Positions 8,609 through 17,280 of a DNA stretch of 64,000 bases are shown here, piece after piece. This DNA is from DASZTU01 sp035493835 (GTDB taxonomy: Bacteria; Pseudomonadota; Alphaproteobacteria; Rhizobiales; Devosiaceae): the NCBI GenBank assembly GCA_035493835.1, contig DATJHO010000088.1, positions 1 to 64,000 of the forward strand, given 5' to 3'. Below the pieces are notes generated by a model that was not told the DNA's origin, did no database searches, and worked only from the letters and a program-made list of their open reading frames with translations. Every line of letters begins with the position of its first letter. Positions within the stretch are counted from its first letter, which is position 1. The position numbers were made by a program, and so were the translations under genes.

Positions 8609-9376
8609 ATGACACAGCTCCTTTCGATAAAGGGCCTTCACAAGAGCTATGGCAAGACCGAGGTCCTCAAGGGCGTCGATTGCGACATGCAGCAGGGCGA
8701 CGTGGTCTGCATCATCGGTTCGTCCGGTTCCGGCAAGACGACCATGCTGCGTTGCATCAACATGCTCGAGGATTTCGATGCCGGGACCATCGAGCTTGAC
8801 GGCCAGACGATCGGCTACGAAACGCGCGGCGGCCAGCGCCATCGCCGCAACGAGCGGGAGATCGCCCAGCAGCGCGCGCTGACTGGCATGGTGTTCCAGC
8901 AGTTCAACCTGTTTCCGCACATGACGGCGCTCGACAACGTCACGCTCGGGCTCGTCAAGGTGAAGAAGATGGAGCGCGCCGCGGCCGTCGAACTCGCCGA
9001 GCATTGGCTTGACCGCGTCGGCCTGCTTGCCCGCAAGGGGCACTACCCCGGGCAACTCTCCGGCGGCCAGCAGCAGCGCGTCGCCATCGCCCGCGCTATC
9101 GCCATGACCCCCAAGCTGATGCTGTTCGATGAGGTCACCTCGGCGCTCGATCCGGAACTGGTCAACGAAGTGCTCCAGGTGATCAAGGACCTGGCCCGCG
9201 AGGGCATGACCATGCTGCTGGTGACGCACGAGATGCGGTTCGCCTATGAGGTCGCGACGCGCGTGATCTTCATGAACGGCGGCAGGATCGGCGAAGAGGG
9301 CGATCCCAAGAAGATGTTCCATTCGCCCACCACCGAGCGGCTGGGTGAGTTCCTGAAGTCCTCGGGCTTCAGCTGA
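8609..9376 (+). CDS. Polar amino-acid ABC importer ATPase (HisP/GlnQ type)
   Basis: This 255-residue ATPase has Walker A GSSGSGKTT at 37-45, the signature LSGGQQQRVAIARA, Walker B LMLFDEVTSALDPEL and the H-loop TH in LLVTHEMRF. The wording of Walker B and the D-loop (SALDPEL) is characteristic of the polar amino-acid class. The ATG at 8609 matches the start of the ABC domain; a longer in-frame start at 8564 would overlap permease 2 by 35 bases. It completes the importer encoded from 6360. Confidence 0.94.
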   Translation: MTQLLSIKGLHKSYGKTEVLKGVDCDMQQGDVVCIIGSSGSGKTTMLRCINMLEDFDAGTIELDGQTIGYETRGGQRHRRNEREIAQQRALTGMVFQQFNLFPHMTALDNVTLGLVKVKKMERAAAVELAEHWLDRVGLLARKGHYPGQLSGGQQQRVAIARAIAMTPKLMLFDEVTSALDPELVNEVLQVIKDLAREGMTMLLVTHEMRFAYEVATRVIFMNGGRIGEEGDPKKMFHSPTTERLGEFLKSSGFS

Positions 9377-9396
9377 TTGTTAGTGGGAGTTTTTGA

Positions 9397-9789
9397 ATGA
9401 CTATCAAACGTTACGGCACGGGCAGTCGCGGCGCCGGAGGGCAGCCATTACCGTTTGCGCGGGCGGTCGAGGCAGACGGATGGCTCTATGTTTCGGGCCA
9501 GGTCGCGATGGAGAACGGGGAAATCATCCCCGGGGGACTGATTGCCGAAATCCACCAGACGATGAAGAACGTCGTCGCCATCCTGACCGAAGCCGGATAC
9601 GGGCTCGAGGATGTAGTTCGCGTCGGCGTGTGGCTGGACGATCCGCGGGATTTCTGGACGTTCAACAAGATCTACGCCGAATATTTCGGCGAACACCCGC
9701 CGGCGCGTGCCTGCGTGCAATCCCGCATGATGGTGGATTGCAAGGTCGAGATCGAATGCGTGGCCTGGAGGCCAACGACAAAGGCATAA
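9397..9789 (+). CDS. RidA (YjgF/YER057c/UK114) family enamine/imine deaminase
   Basis: This 130-residue protein has the RidA length and landmarks: WLYVSGQVAMENGEI near residues 30-44, repeated QTMKN, and a C-terminal RACVQSRMMVDCKVEIE in which the Arg is the family's carboxylate-binding residue. RidA proteins hydrolyse reactive enamine/imine products of PLP dehydratases, preventing damage by 2-aminoacrylate. It lies 20 bases after the ATPase gene and upstream of a D-threonine-aldolase/D-serine-dehydratase-like enzyme, suggesting that the imported amino acid is deaminated through an enamine. Some RidA paralogues instead belong to degradation pathways with other substrates. Confidence 0.9.
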   Translation: MTIKRYGTGSRGAGGQPLPFARAVEADGWLYVSGQVAMENGEIIPGGLIAEIHQTMKNVVAILTEAGYGLEDVVRVGVWLDDPRDFWTFNKIYAEYFGEHPPARACVQSRMMVDCKVEIECVAWRPTTKA

Positions 9790-9862
9790 GCCGGCACGGC
9801 TGCTTAGGAAAAAATCATCCAAGGACCGTTTAAGTGCTGACTTGTGCATAGGGAGAACAAGA

Positions 9863-10666
9863 ATGCCGGAAGAGGCGCCTGATACTACAAGAAACCGGGC
9901 GCGGGGCCTCGACCGCGCCTTCGCAATCCTCGAACATTTTCGGCAGAAGCGCACCCCGCTCCGTCCGAACGAGATCGCGACAGGCATCGGCGCGCCGCGC
10001 TCTTCGGTCTACGAACTCGTCAATGTCATGCTCGACAGCGGCGTGCTTGAATATGCCGACGGCGACGGTCGCGTCTATCTTGGCCGGAAGCTCTATTTCC
10101 TCGGGCTCGCCTACGCCGACCAGTTCGATCTCGGGCGCGAGGCCGAGGCCGTCTTGCAAAACCTCGCCGAGGAAACGCGCGAAACCGCTCAGCTCTGCCT
10201 CCTCGACGGCCATAAATACACGGTCGCGATGATGAAAGAGGGTATGCGGCCATTCCGCATTTCCTCCGATCTGGGAGAGGCCGTGCCGATCCCATGGACG
10301 GCATCGGGCCGGCTCTTGCTGTCGCACCTTTCAAACGAAGAGATCCTGGCCTTCATTCCGAAGGAAGACTTCCAGCTGCCAGACGGCACGTGGCTCGATC
10401 CGGATATTTTCCTGGCGCAGGCGCACAGGGCCCGTGAGGAAGGCTATTTCACCTTCGACAGCATCGCCGATACCTACACCCACTGCTTTGCGGCTCCGGT
10501 CTACCAGCCCGACGGAATATGCGTGGCAACGCTGTGTCTTGTTGCCCCGAGAGGTGACGCAAAGGCGAGCCGTGCCAGCTACATCAAGGCTTTGACTGAC
10601 GCCGCCGATCTGCTGTCGCTTCGAATTGGGGGTGATACGACGGGCCGTGAGGTGAAGACGGGCTGA
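9863..10666 (+). CDS. IclR-family transcriptional regulator
   Basis: This 267-residue regulator starts at the ATG at 9863, with GGGAG 8-12 bases upstream. An N-terminal winged helix (about 12-75: AFAILEHFRQKRTPLRPNEIATGIGAPRSSVYELVNVM) precedes the IclR effector-binding domain, with SGRLLLSHL and a conserved Cys-containing stretch near the end. The regulator sits inside the importer/RidA/PLP-enzyme cluster on the same strand, so it probably controls the cluster in response to an intermediate. Unlike most IclR genes here, it is not divergent from its presumed target. Confidence 0.9.
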   Translation: MPEEAPDTTRNRARGLDRAFAILEHFRQKRTPLRPNEIATGIGAPRSSVYELVNVMLDSGVLEYADGDGRVYLGRKLYFLGLAYADQFDLGREAEAVLQNLAEETRETAQLCLLDGHKYTVAMMKEGMRPFRISSDLGEAVPIPWTASGRLLLSHLSNEEILAFIPKEDFQLPDGTWLDPDIFLAQAHRAREEGYFTFDSIADTYTHCFAAPVYQPDGICVATLCLVAPRGDAKASRASYIKALTDAADLLSLRIGGDTTGREVKTG

Positions 10667-10728
10667 GGCAAGTCTGGGTCCGGGCAGCCGCCCACCCCGC
10701 ATATATCTTTTTCGCGAAGGAGTTTCCC

Positions 10729-11805
10729 ATGAGCACCGCAGAAACGGCACTCGCAGGGCTGAACACGCCGGTTGTCCTGATCGACCTCGACATCGTCGAC
10801 CGCAACATCAATCGCCTGCAGTCTTATGCCGACGCCCACGGCCTGGGCGTGCGCCCGCACATCAAGACGCACAAATTGCCGCAGATCGCGGAAATGCAGC
10901 TGCGGGCCGGCGCCATCGGCATCAACTGCCAAAAACTTTCCGAAGCCGAGGCGATGGCCGATGGAAGTCCGGAAATTCGCGATATCCTCATCACCTACAA
11001 CATCCTCGGTCATGAGAAGCTGCAGCGCCTGGTTGCCTTCGCCCGGCGGCTGACGGTTGCCGTTGTCGCAGACAGCACGACCGTCATCGATGGGCTCTCG
11101 CGGGCATTTGCGAACGAGCCGGCCGCCCTGAAAGTGTTCGTGGAATGCAATACGGGCGCCGACCGCTGCGGCGTTGGCACCCCCGAGGAGGCCGCGGACC
11201 TCGCCCGCCGGATAAATGAGGCGCCCGGGCTCAGCTTTGCCGGGCTGATGACATATCCGCCGGTGAATGGTGCGGAAGCAGTCCAGAGTTTCATGACGCG
11301 TGCCAAGGGCCTTATCGAGGCGATGAATATCACCGTTCCCGTCGTCACCTCCGGCGGTTCCCCCTCTATGATGCACGCAGCTGAAGCTCCGGTGACGACC
11401 GAATACCGCGCCGGCACCTATGTCTACAACGACCGCTCGCTGGTCGAGCGCGGCGCTTGTAGTTGGGAAGATTGCGCCCTGACGGTACTGGCGACGGTTG
11501 TCTCTGTGCCCGCAGCCGGCCGGGCAATCATCGATGCCGGCAGCAAGACCTTGACCTCCGATCTGCTCGGTCTTCGCGGGCATGGGCACGTCCTGGGCCG
11601 CCCCGACATCACGATCGACCAGCTTTCCGAAGAGCACGGCCGCCTGGTCACCACCGGCCCCATCGGACTATCCGTCGGCGAGACAGTTCGTATCGTGCCG
11701 AACCACGCCTGCGTCGTGACCAACATGTTCGACACGGTCACGGTGATCCGGGGCGACACGCCGATCGACGTCTGGCCTGTCGTCGCCCGCGGCCGCGTCG
11801 TCTAG
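10729..11805 (+). CDS. D-threonine aldolase / D-serine dehydratase-like PLP enzyme
   Basis: This 358-residue enzyme combines an alanine-racemase-like PLP barrel with a C-terminal metal domain. The PLP lysine is expected in RPHIKTHK (Lys46) and the metal-binding HxC pair is PNHACVV (His326, Cys328). Members cleave D-threonine to glycine and acetaldehyde, or dehydrate D-serine or D-3-hydroxyaspartate; the sequence does not discriminate. A RidA gene upstream favours a dehydratase that releases an enamine, and the polar amino-acid importer could supply the substrate. Translation starts at an ATG with AAGGAG about 8 bases upstream. A terminator hairpin follows directly. Confidence 0.87.
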   Translation: MSTAETALAGLNTPVVLIDLDIVDRNINRLQSYADAHGLGVRPHIKTHKLPQIAEMQLRAGAIGINCQKLSEAEAMADGSPEIRDILITYNILGHEKLQRLVAFARRLTVAVVADSTTVIDGLSRAFANEPAALKVFVECNTGADRCGVGTPEEAADLARRINEAPGLSFAGLMTYPPVNGAEAVQSFMTRAKGLIEAMNITVPVVTSGGSPSMMHAAEAPVTTEYRAGTYVYNDRSLVERGACSWEDCALTVLATVVSVPAAGRAIIDAGSKTLTSDLLGLRGHGHVLGRPDITIDQLSEEHGRLVTTGPIGLSVGETVRIVPNHACVVTNMFDTVTVIRGDTPIDVWPVVARGRVV

Positions 11806-11815
11806 ATAGTTCAAA

Positions 11816-11849
11816 GCGGGGGACAGGCGGCAACGCCGCCTGTCCCCGC
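11816..11849. terminator. Strong hairpin between convergent genes
   Basis: The arm at 11816-11831 (GCGGGGGACAGGCGGC) pairs with 11835-11849 around an AAC loop: 15 bp with one bulged G. It separates the PLP-enzyme gene (ends 11805) from the convergent SDR gene (ends 11869). It has no long T-tract but could act as a bidirectional transcription block. Confidence 0.7.
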
Positions 11850-11868
11850 GTTGCGGAACCCTTGCGCA

Positions 11869-12648
11869 TCAAAGCGCCAGGCCGCCTGACACCTCGATGC
11901 GCTGCCCGTTGACCCAGCGATTGTCGGATGAAACGAGGCTGGCAATCATCGCGCCGATATCTTCCGGCACGCCGACCCGGCCGAGGGCCGTCATTCCCGA
12001 GAGCGTCTTGTTGAGCTCGGGATTGTCGCGAACCATGCCGCCGCTGAAATCGGTCGCAACCGGGCCCGGGGCGACTGTGTTGACGGCAATGCCGCGGGCA
12101 CCAAGCTCCTTGGCCAGGTAGCGGGTCAACACCTCGACCGCACCTTTCATCGAGGCATATGCACCGCTGCCCGGCACCGACACGCGCGTGAGGCCACTCG
12201 AGATATTTACGATCCGCCCGCCATCGTTGATCAGCGGGAGGAGCTTCTGGGTGAGGAAGAAAACGCCTTTGAAGTGCACCCGATAGAGGCCATCCAGTTC
12301 CTCCTCGGTGGTCTGGGCGAAGGCGTTGTGGTGCGAGGTGCCGGCATTGTTGACGAGGAAATCGAAGCGTTCGGCGCCGAGGTCGGCCACGGCATGCCGA
12401 ACTTTTCCCACGAAGGCGTCGAAGGATGCCGCATCGCCCACGTCGAGCTGCAGGGCTATCGTGCGACGTCCGGCCTCCGCCACGCGGGCGGCCACCATCT
12501 CGGCTTCTGCCTGATTTGACCGGTAAGTGAAGATCGAGTCGATGCCTCGCCTCGCAAGGCTGAGAACTGTGTCCCGTCCCAGGCCGCGACTGCCGCCGGT
12601 AACGATTGCGATCTTGGTAGCTGAATCGGCTGTGTTTTCAGTAGGCAT
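11869..12648 (-). CDS. Short-chain dehydrogenase/reductase (classical SDR)
   Basis: This 259-residue oxidoreductase has the classical SDR landmarks: TGGSRGLG cofactor loop near residue 18, NNAG, the catalytic Ser in VNISSG, and YxxxK as YASMK, ending with NGQRIEVSGG. NADP preference is suggested by SRG plus a basic region (YRSN). It is divergent from an AraC regulator gene across 147 bases, so it is probably that regulator's target. The substrate is unknown. Confidence 0.9.
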   Translation of the reverse strand: MPTENTADSATKIAIVTGGSRGLGRDTVLSLARRGIDSIFTYRSNQAEAEMVAARVAEAGRRTIALQLDVGDAASFDAFVGKVRHAVADLGAERFDFLVNNAGTSHHNAFAQTTEEELDGLYRVHFKGVFFLTQKLLPLINDGGRIVNISSGLTRVSVPGSGAYASMKGAVEVLTRYLAKELGARGIAVNTVAPGPVATDFSGGMVRDNPELNKTLSGMTALGRVGVPEDIGAMIASLVSSDNRWVNGQRIEVSGGLAL

Positions 12649-12795
12649 TGAATGTTCCAGATGGCGTTGATAACGGCGTCAAACTAGCTCCCGCACGAGC
12701 ATCGGATGAATATCTGAACCAGGCCATTTCTTGCCTAATCCTGCTTGAGCGCTTAGCATGAGGGACGCCCACCGGCACCAGAGCGGGGACAGAAC

Positions 12796-13683
12796 ATGTC
12801 GACGGAATTGTTGGACGCAGTCAGGCGCTACACAGACCTGCAGCCGGGCGAGGCCCCTTTCGCCACAGCGATCGAAGGCGTGATGATCCTGCGGTCGAAC
12901 CAGGAAACGCGGCCCAATCCCACGATAATAAAGCCGGCGCTGTGCATCGTCGTGCAAGGCGCCAAGTGGACGACCTTCGGCGAGCGGCGGTTCGAGTACC
13001 GTGCCGGGCAAGCGCTGGTGGTCAGCGTCGAAATGCCGTCCTTTGGGCGGGTCGTCGAAGCGAGCCCGACCGAACCATTTCTCGCCGTGGTCATTGAACT
13101 TGACCTTGCCGTGATGCGCACCGTGATGGAAGGGCTCGATACCCTGCCCAAGCCAGCCGCCCACCCGGCCTCGAGCGTCTTCGTGACGGATTTCGAAGGG
13201 CCGCTAGCGGACTGTGCGCTCCGCATGATGCGTTTACTAGCGACCCCGCAAGCTATCCCGATGCTCTATCCCGGGATCATGCAGGAGATCTGCTATTGGC
13301 TGCTGACCGGCCCGCATGGCGGCGAGATCATCGAGATGACGATGACGAGCGGCCATTTTCAGCCGGTAATCAGGGCGATCCACGTGTTGCGAGACCGCTT
13401 TGCGACACCGGTGAGAATAGAAGAGTTGGCGAGCGTTGCGCAGATGAGCCCATCGGCGTTCCATCGCCAGTTCAAGGCGCTGACGTCCATGACGCCGCTG
13501 CAATACCAGAAGCAGCTCCGCCTGCTCGAAGCGCGCCGGCTGATGGTATCCGACGCGCTCAAGCCCGACACGGCCGCCTTTCGGGTCGGTTACGAAAGCC
13601 CCTCGCAATTCAGCCGGGAATACGCCCGCATGTTCGGTGCTCCACCGCGGCGCGACACCCTCAGCATGCTTTCCCGCAGCTGA
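12796..13683 (+). CDS. AraC-family regulator with AraC_N domain (YqhC-like)
   Basis: This 295-residue regulator has an N-terminal AraC_N cupin-like domain (about 20-175; PALCIVVQGAKWTTFGERRFEYRAG region) and a C-terminal double helix-turn-helix (about 190-290; RIEELASVAQMSPSAFHRQFKALTSMTPLQYQKQLRL). This arrangement resembles YqhC, which controls aldehyde reductase genes. The adjacent divergent SDR gene fits that style of control, though the match in function is inferred. The ATG has GGGG about 8 bases upstream. Confidence 0.9.
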   Translation: MSTELLDAVRRYTDLQPGEAPFATAIEGVMILRSNQETRPNPTIIKPALCIVVQGAKWTTFGERRFEYRAGQALVVSVEMPSFGRVVEASPTEPFLAVVIELDLAVMRTVMEGLDTLPKPAAHPASSVFVTDFEGPLADCALRMMRLLATPQAIPMLYPGIMQEICYWLLTGPHGGEIIEMTMTSGHFQPVIRAIHVLRDRFATPVRIEELASVAQMSPSAFHRQFKALTSMTPLQYQKQLRLLEARRLMVSDALKPDTAAFRVGYESPSQFSREYARMFGAPPRRDTLSMLSRS

Positions 13684-13700
13684 GTGCTAGCGCTTGCCAC

Positions 13701-14672
13701 TCAGTAGTCGACCCGCGTCCCCAACTGACGAGCTTCGGCAGCCGCCACGGCCAAGTGGGCAACCACCAAGTCCTGCAGGGACACCCCCGTTCCGTCGAAA
13801 AGGGTAATCTCGGCGTCGCTGCGGCGCCCGTCGCTGAGGCCGGCAATGACGGCGCCGATGCTCCCGCGGATGTCTTCGGCGGTGATGAGCCCGCTCGCAA
13901 AGGCGTGCTGGCATTCGCCGATGGTGATGGCTTGGGCCGCCTCGTCGACGAAAATGGCGGCGCTCGCGACCAGCGCCGGATCCAGCTCCTGCTTGCCCTT
14001 TGTGTCGGCGCCCATGGCGTTGATGTGCGTTCCCGGCCGGACCCAATTCTTCTCGACCATTGCCTTCTGGGAGGGCGTGACGGTGATCAGCACATCGGCC
14101 GCCCGCGCTACTTGTTCGGGCGTTTCCGCAGGAACGTAGTCGAGCCCCAGTTCCGCCACCAAAGTGCCGAAGCGCGCGAGATTGTCGGCAGACTGGTCCC
14201 AGGCATGGACACGGCGAATGCCGCGGACCTCAAGCGTCGCACGCAACTGGTAGGCGGACTGCCCCCCAGTGCCGATGACCCCCAGATCCGTGGCGTCGGG
14301 CCGCGCGAGGTGCTTGGTGGCGATGGCGCTTGCGGCGCCGGTGCGGATGCCGGTGAGATAGTTGGCGCTCACTAGCGCCGAGGCACGGCCGGTCTCGGGA
14401 TCGAAAAGCAGGGTCGAGGACTGGTGGTTGGTCAACCCCTTCTTGAGGTTGTGCGGCCAGAACCCCCCGGCCTTCAAGCCAAGCAGGGGAACGCTGACAT
14501 CGGCGCCGGTCTTCACGCCGAATACGGCATCCTGGTAGCCGAGAACCTCGCGCACCACCGGGTAGTTGTAGGCCTGCCCCGTGGCCATGGCGGCAAAAGT
14601 GTGCTCCAGGGCGGCAATCGCCGCCTCCACGCTCACCAATTGTTTGGCGAGATCTTCGGAAATAATCAGCAT
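13701..14672 (-). CDS. Ornithine cyclodeaminase / mu-crystallin family oxidoreductase
   Basis: This 323-residue protein has a Rossmann core with the GVIGTGGQSAYQLRA dinucleotide loop (about residues 130-145) and the family's N-terminal half, including the catalytic-site KTGAD and ALVSANYLTGIRTGAASAIATKHLAR. Members include ornithine cyclodeaminase, alanine dehydrogenase and pyrroline-2-carboxylate reductase, and several act on imino acids. The ATG overlaps the stop of the upstream SDR gene by one base (TAATG), indicating co-translation. The context suggests amino-acid or imino-acid metabolism; the exact reaction is open. Confidence 0.88.
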   Translation of the reverse strand: MLIISEDLAKQLVSVEAAIAALEHTFAAMATGQAYNYPVVREVLGYQDAVFGVKTGADVSVPLLGLKAGGFWPHNLKKGLTNHQSSTLLFDPETGRASALVSANYLTGIRTGAASAIATKHLARPDATDLGVIGTGGQSAYQLRATLEVRGIRRVHAWDQSADNLARFGTLVAELGLDYVPAETPEQVARAADVLITVTPSQKAMVEKNWVRPGTHINAMGADTKGKQELDPALVASAAIFVDEAAQAITIGECQHAFASGLITAEDIRGSIGAVIAGLSDGRRSDAEITLFDGTGVSLQDLVVAHLAVAAAEARQLGTRVDY

Positions 14673-15496
14673 TACGGTGTTCCCGATTTAGTTGGTTCGC
14701 CCTTTGCCTCGAGGATGAACTCGTCGATCATGACGTTCATCCCCGCAAGCAGGCCGCCATCGACCGGCAGGGCGACGCCGTTGATGTAGCTCGCCTCGTC
14801 AGAGCCCAGAAAGGCGACGGCCTTGGCGATGTCTTCCGGCTCGGCGACGCGGCCGAGCGGGTACCAGCGCTTCAGCTTTTCGAAGATTTGCGGGTCCTTG
14901 CGCTGGCGGATCGTCCAGGTTTCGTTGTCGGTCCGCACCGATCCGGGGCAGACCGCGTTGCAGCGAATGCCGTGGGGGCCGTATTCGCTCGCGACCGACT
15001 GGGTCAGGTTGATGATCCCGGCCTTGGCAGCGCTGTAGCTGGGATTGCCGAAATAGCGCAGTCCGTTGACCGAGGAAATGTTGATGATCGCGCCCCCGCC
15101 GCCCTTCTGCATCCGGGGCAGCACGGCGCGAATGCAGTGATAGGGACCGTTAAGGTTGACCTCGATTTCCGCGTGCCAGGAGTCCAGCGTAATGCCCTCA
15201 AGGCTACCGGCGTCGGTGAAGGCGGCGTTGTTGACCAGCAACGTGAGGGGGCCCAATGCCGCCTCCGCCTCGGCGAAAGCCCGCTCGACCTCGTCCGGCT
15301 TGGTGATGTCGGCCTGAACGGAAACCGCGCGGGCCCCGCTCTCCTCAAGCAGGTGCAGCGTCTCGCTGGCGCCGTCGGGATTGCGCTCCAGCACGGCCAC
15401 GGCGGCCCCTTCGCTCGCGAGTTTCAGGGCAATGGCGCGCCCGATGCCGTGCCCGGCGCCGGTTACAAGGGCGATGGTGTTGGCGTGCCGTGTCAT
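14672..15496 (-). CDS. Short-chain dehydrogenase/reductase (classical SDR)
   Basis: This 274-residue enzyme has TGAGHGIG near residue 15, NNAA, the catalytic Ser in INISSVNG, and YSAAK as the YxxxK motif, ending in NGVALPVDGG. The ATG at 15496 is preferred over a TTG three codons earlier because GAGGGGGA then has a workable spacing. Its stop overlaps the start of the ornithine-cyclodeaminase-like gene, so the two form a two-gene operon, divergent from the epimerase gene at 15714. Confidence 0.89.
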   Translation of the reverse strand: MTRHANTIALVTGAGHGIGRAIALKLASEGAAVAVLERNPDGASETLHLLEESGARAVSVQADITKPDEVERAFAEAEAALGPLTLLVNNAAFTDAGSLEGITLDSWHAEIEVNLNGPYHCIRAVLPRMQKGGGGAIINISSVNGLRYFGNPSYSAAKAGIINLTQSVASEYGPHGIRCNAVCPGSVRTDNETWTIRQRKDPQIFEKLKRWYPLGRVAEPEDIAKAVAFLGSDEASYINGVALPVDGGLLAGMNVMIDEFILEAKGEPTKSGTP

Positions 15497-15713
15497 GGTC
15501 TGCAATTCCCCCTCTTGATGCCGCGCGCGAATACCGGCCGTCTACCGCCGTTTTTCAAGAACTAGTCGCACGTGCCCGGGCGGACCAATGCTTAAGCGGC
15601 ATGGCTAGATCAGCAATTGGCATTCGCCTGCCGCTCCCGGTGTTGACTAGACTGCACGAAATCCCCCGAGCGCTACCGGCTTGCGCTCCCTAACGCGCAT
15701 GGAGAACCCGGCA

Positions 15714-16592
15714 ATGAAGAATATTATTGTCACCGGTGGCAGCGGCAAGGCAGGCCGCGCCGTCTGCCGTGACCTCGTCGAGCACGGATACAGCGTTCTC
15801 AATGTCGACATCGCCCCATCCAGCGACCCGGTATGCCCGTTCTACAAGGTCGATCTGGGCGAGCTCGGCCAGGTGATCGACGCCATGCAGTGGAGCGGCG
15901 GCAAGGACCATCCCTTCCGCGGCTTCGACCGTCCGGACGCCGTGGTGCATTTCGCCGCCATCCCCGCCCCGGAGCTGGCGCCGGACGAGGTCATCTTCCG
16001 CAACAACATGATGTCGACGTTCAACGTCTTCGATGCCGCCATGCGTCTCGGCATCAAGCGGGTTGTCTGGGCATCGAGCGAAACCACGCTAGGCCTGCCC
16101 TTCCGGCCGGACAATCCGCCCGCCTATGCGCCGGTGGACGAGGAGCACCCGATGCGCCCCGAGAGCGCGTATTCGCTCTCCAAGGATCTCGGCGAGGAAA
16201 TGGCCCGCCAATTCCAGCGCTGGAACCCGGATACCACGTTCATCGGCCTGCGCCTCTCCAATGTAATGGAGCCGAAAGACTACGCCCGGTTCCCAACCTG
16301 GCAGGACGACCCGCATTTTCGCGAGTGGAACCTCTGGGCCTATATCGACGCCCGCGATTGCGCCCAGGCCGTCCGCAAGGGGCTGCTGGTCGACTTCGTC
16401 GGGGCCGACCACTTCATTATCGCCAACGCGGATTCTGTGATGAACCGGCCCAATAGCGAACTGCTGCGAGAGGTCTTTCCCGACGTGCCGCTGCGCAAGG
16501 CTGTGGGCGAACACGAGACGCTCCTCAGCATCGACAAGGCTCGCCGCGTGCTCGGATACGAGCCGGAACACTCCTGGCGCAACGCCAGCTGA
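15714..16592 (+). CDS. NAD-dependent epimerase/dehydratase (extended SDR)
   Basis: This 292-residue extended SDR begins with the nucleotide-binding motif VTGGSGKAG (residues 6-14). It has the catalytic Ser in WASSET, YSLSK as the YxxxK motif, and a C-terminal region with SIDKARRVLGYEPEHSW typical of sugar-nucleotide epimerase relatives. The ATG at 15714 has GGAG 9 bases upstream; in-frame starts further upstream are possible. It could act on a uronate or a hydroxy acid as well as a nucleotide sugar. The gene stands alone on the plus strand. Confidence 0.85.
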   Translation: MKNIIVTGGSGKAGRAVCRDLVEHGYSVLNVDIAPSSDPVCPFYKVDLGELGQVIDAMQWSGGKDHPFRGFDRPDAVVHFAAIPAPELAPDEVIFRNNMMSTFNVFDAAMRLGIKRVVWASSETTLGLPFRPDNPPAYAPVDEEHPMRPESAYSLSKDLGEEMARQFQRWNPDTTFIGLRLSNVMEPKDYARFPTWQDDPHFREWNLWAYIDARDCAQAVRKGLLVDFVGADHFIIANADSVMNRPNSELLREVFPDVPLRKAVGEHETLLSIDKARRVLGYEPEHSWRNAS

Positions 16593-17280
16593 CCTGCACT
16601 CGCCTACGGCGTCGCGCAGATGCCGATTGGATGCAGGATTCGATCGCATCCGTTTTGCCACGCCACCGTCCGGTTGCCGGGCAGTGATGAGGGTCGAGGT
16701 ACCTTCACCTGGCCGGAAAGGACCAGGAAGTGAATGTGCCCGAGGCGGAGCACCATGCCGCCAATTTGGGCAGAGGGCCACACCGGCCAGCGCCGCGCCA
16801 GCCGATCTGGACCCTCCGCTCCCCCTTTGTCCTGCCTGCAGCTCGGGCGAACACGACGCTCTGCCCCGGACTGGATCCAACGGCCAAGCGCACATCAAAT
16901 CGGCATTGGTCGCTTTCCGCCGTGCATCATCCAAGCAAGCCGGCCGGTCGATCGCCTTCGCAGGCCCTGACCAGTTTCGTGTCACCAAGACACTGCCCCA
17001 ACCGGCGCTGGACGGCCAAGGCGCCAATTCCCTCATCAGCTTAGGCCCAGGCTCTCCCCGGTGCGGGGCGCCGCTTGAGCCCCGAGCGTTCCGGCTCTCC
17101 AGGCGGCATTATTTGCGTTCGTTATCGCACATTCTTTAGGCAATACGCCGTTCTGCCTAAGCTATGCCACTTTCACATACACCCATGCGATAAATTCATT
17201 TTCTAGTTGCCGTCACGCATCGCACAGTTCGACCAGCCGCACGGCCACTGAAAATAATCGACTACAGGAGAACGGCAAGA
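16593..17280. other. 688-base intergenic stretch without a recognisable gene
   Basis: Open frames here have no family features, no plausible ribosome-binding sites and amino-acid compositions typical of random high-GC sequence. The right end drops in GC (17160-17210) and probably holds the promoter of the sugar importer operon. An inverted repeat lies at 17136-17160. Confidence 0.5.
17136..17160. promoter_or_regulatory. Inverted repeat, possible operator of the CUT1 operon
   Basis: TTAGGCA (17136-17142) and TGCCTAA (17154-17160) are perfect inverted arms with an 11-base spacer, about 120 bases upstream of the binding-protein start in an AT-richer stretch. No T-tract follows, so an operator is more likely than a terminator. 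No regulator gene is adjacent. Confidence 0.4.

Noticed and set aside
16627..17139. 170-codon plus-strand frame in the gap after the epimerase
   Set aside because: It has no family features, no ribosome-binding site, and random-looking Pro/Arg/Ser composition.
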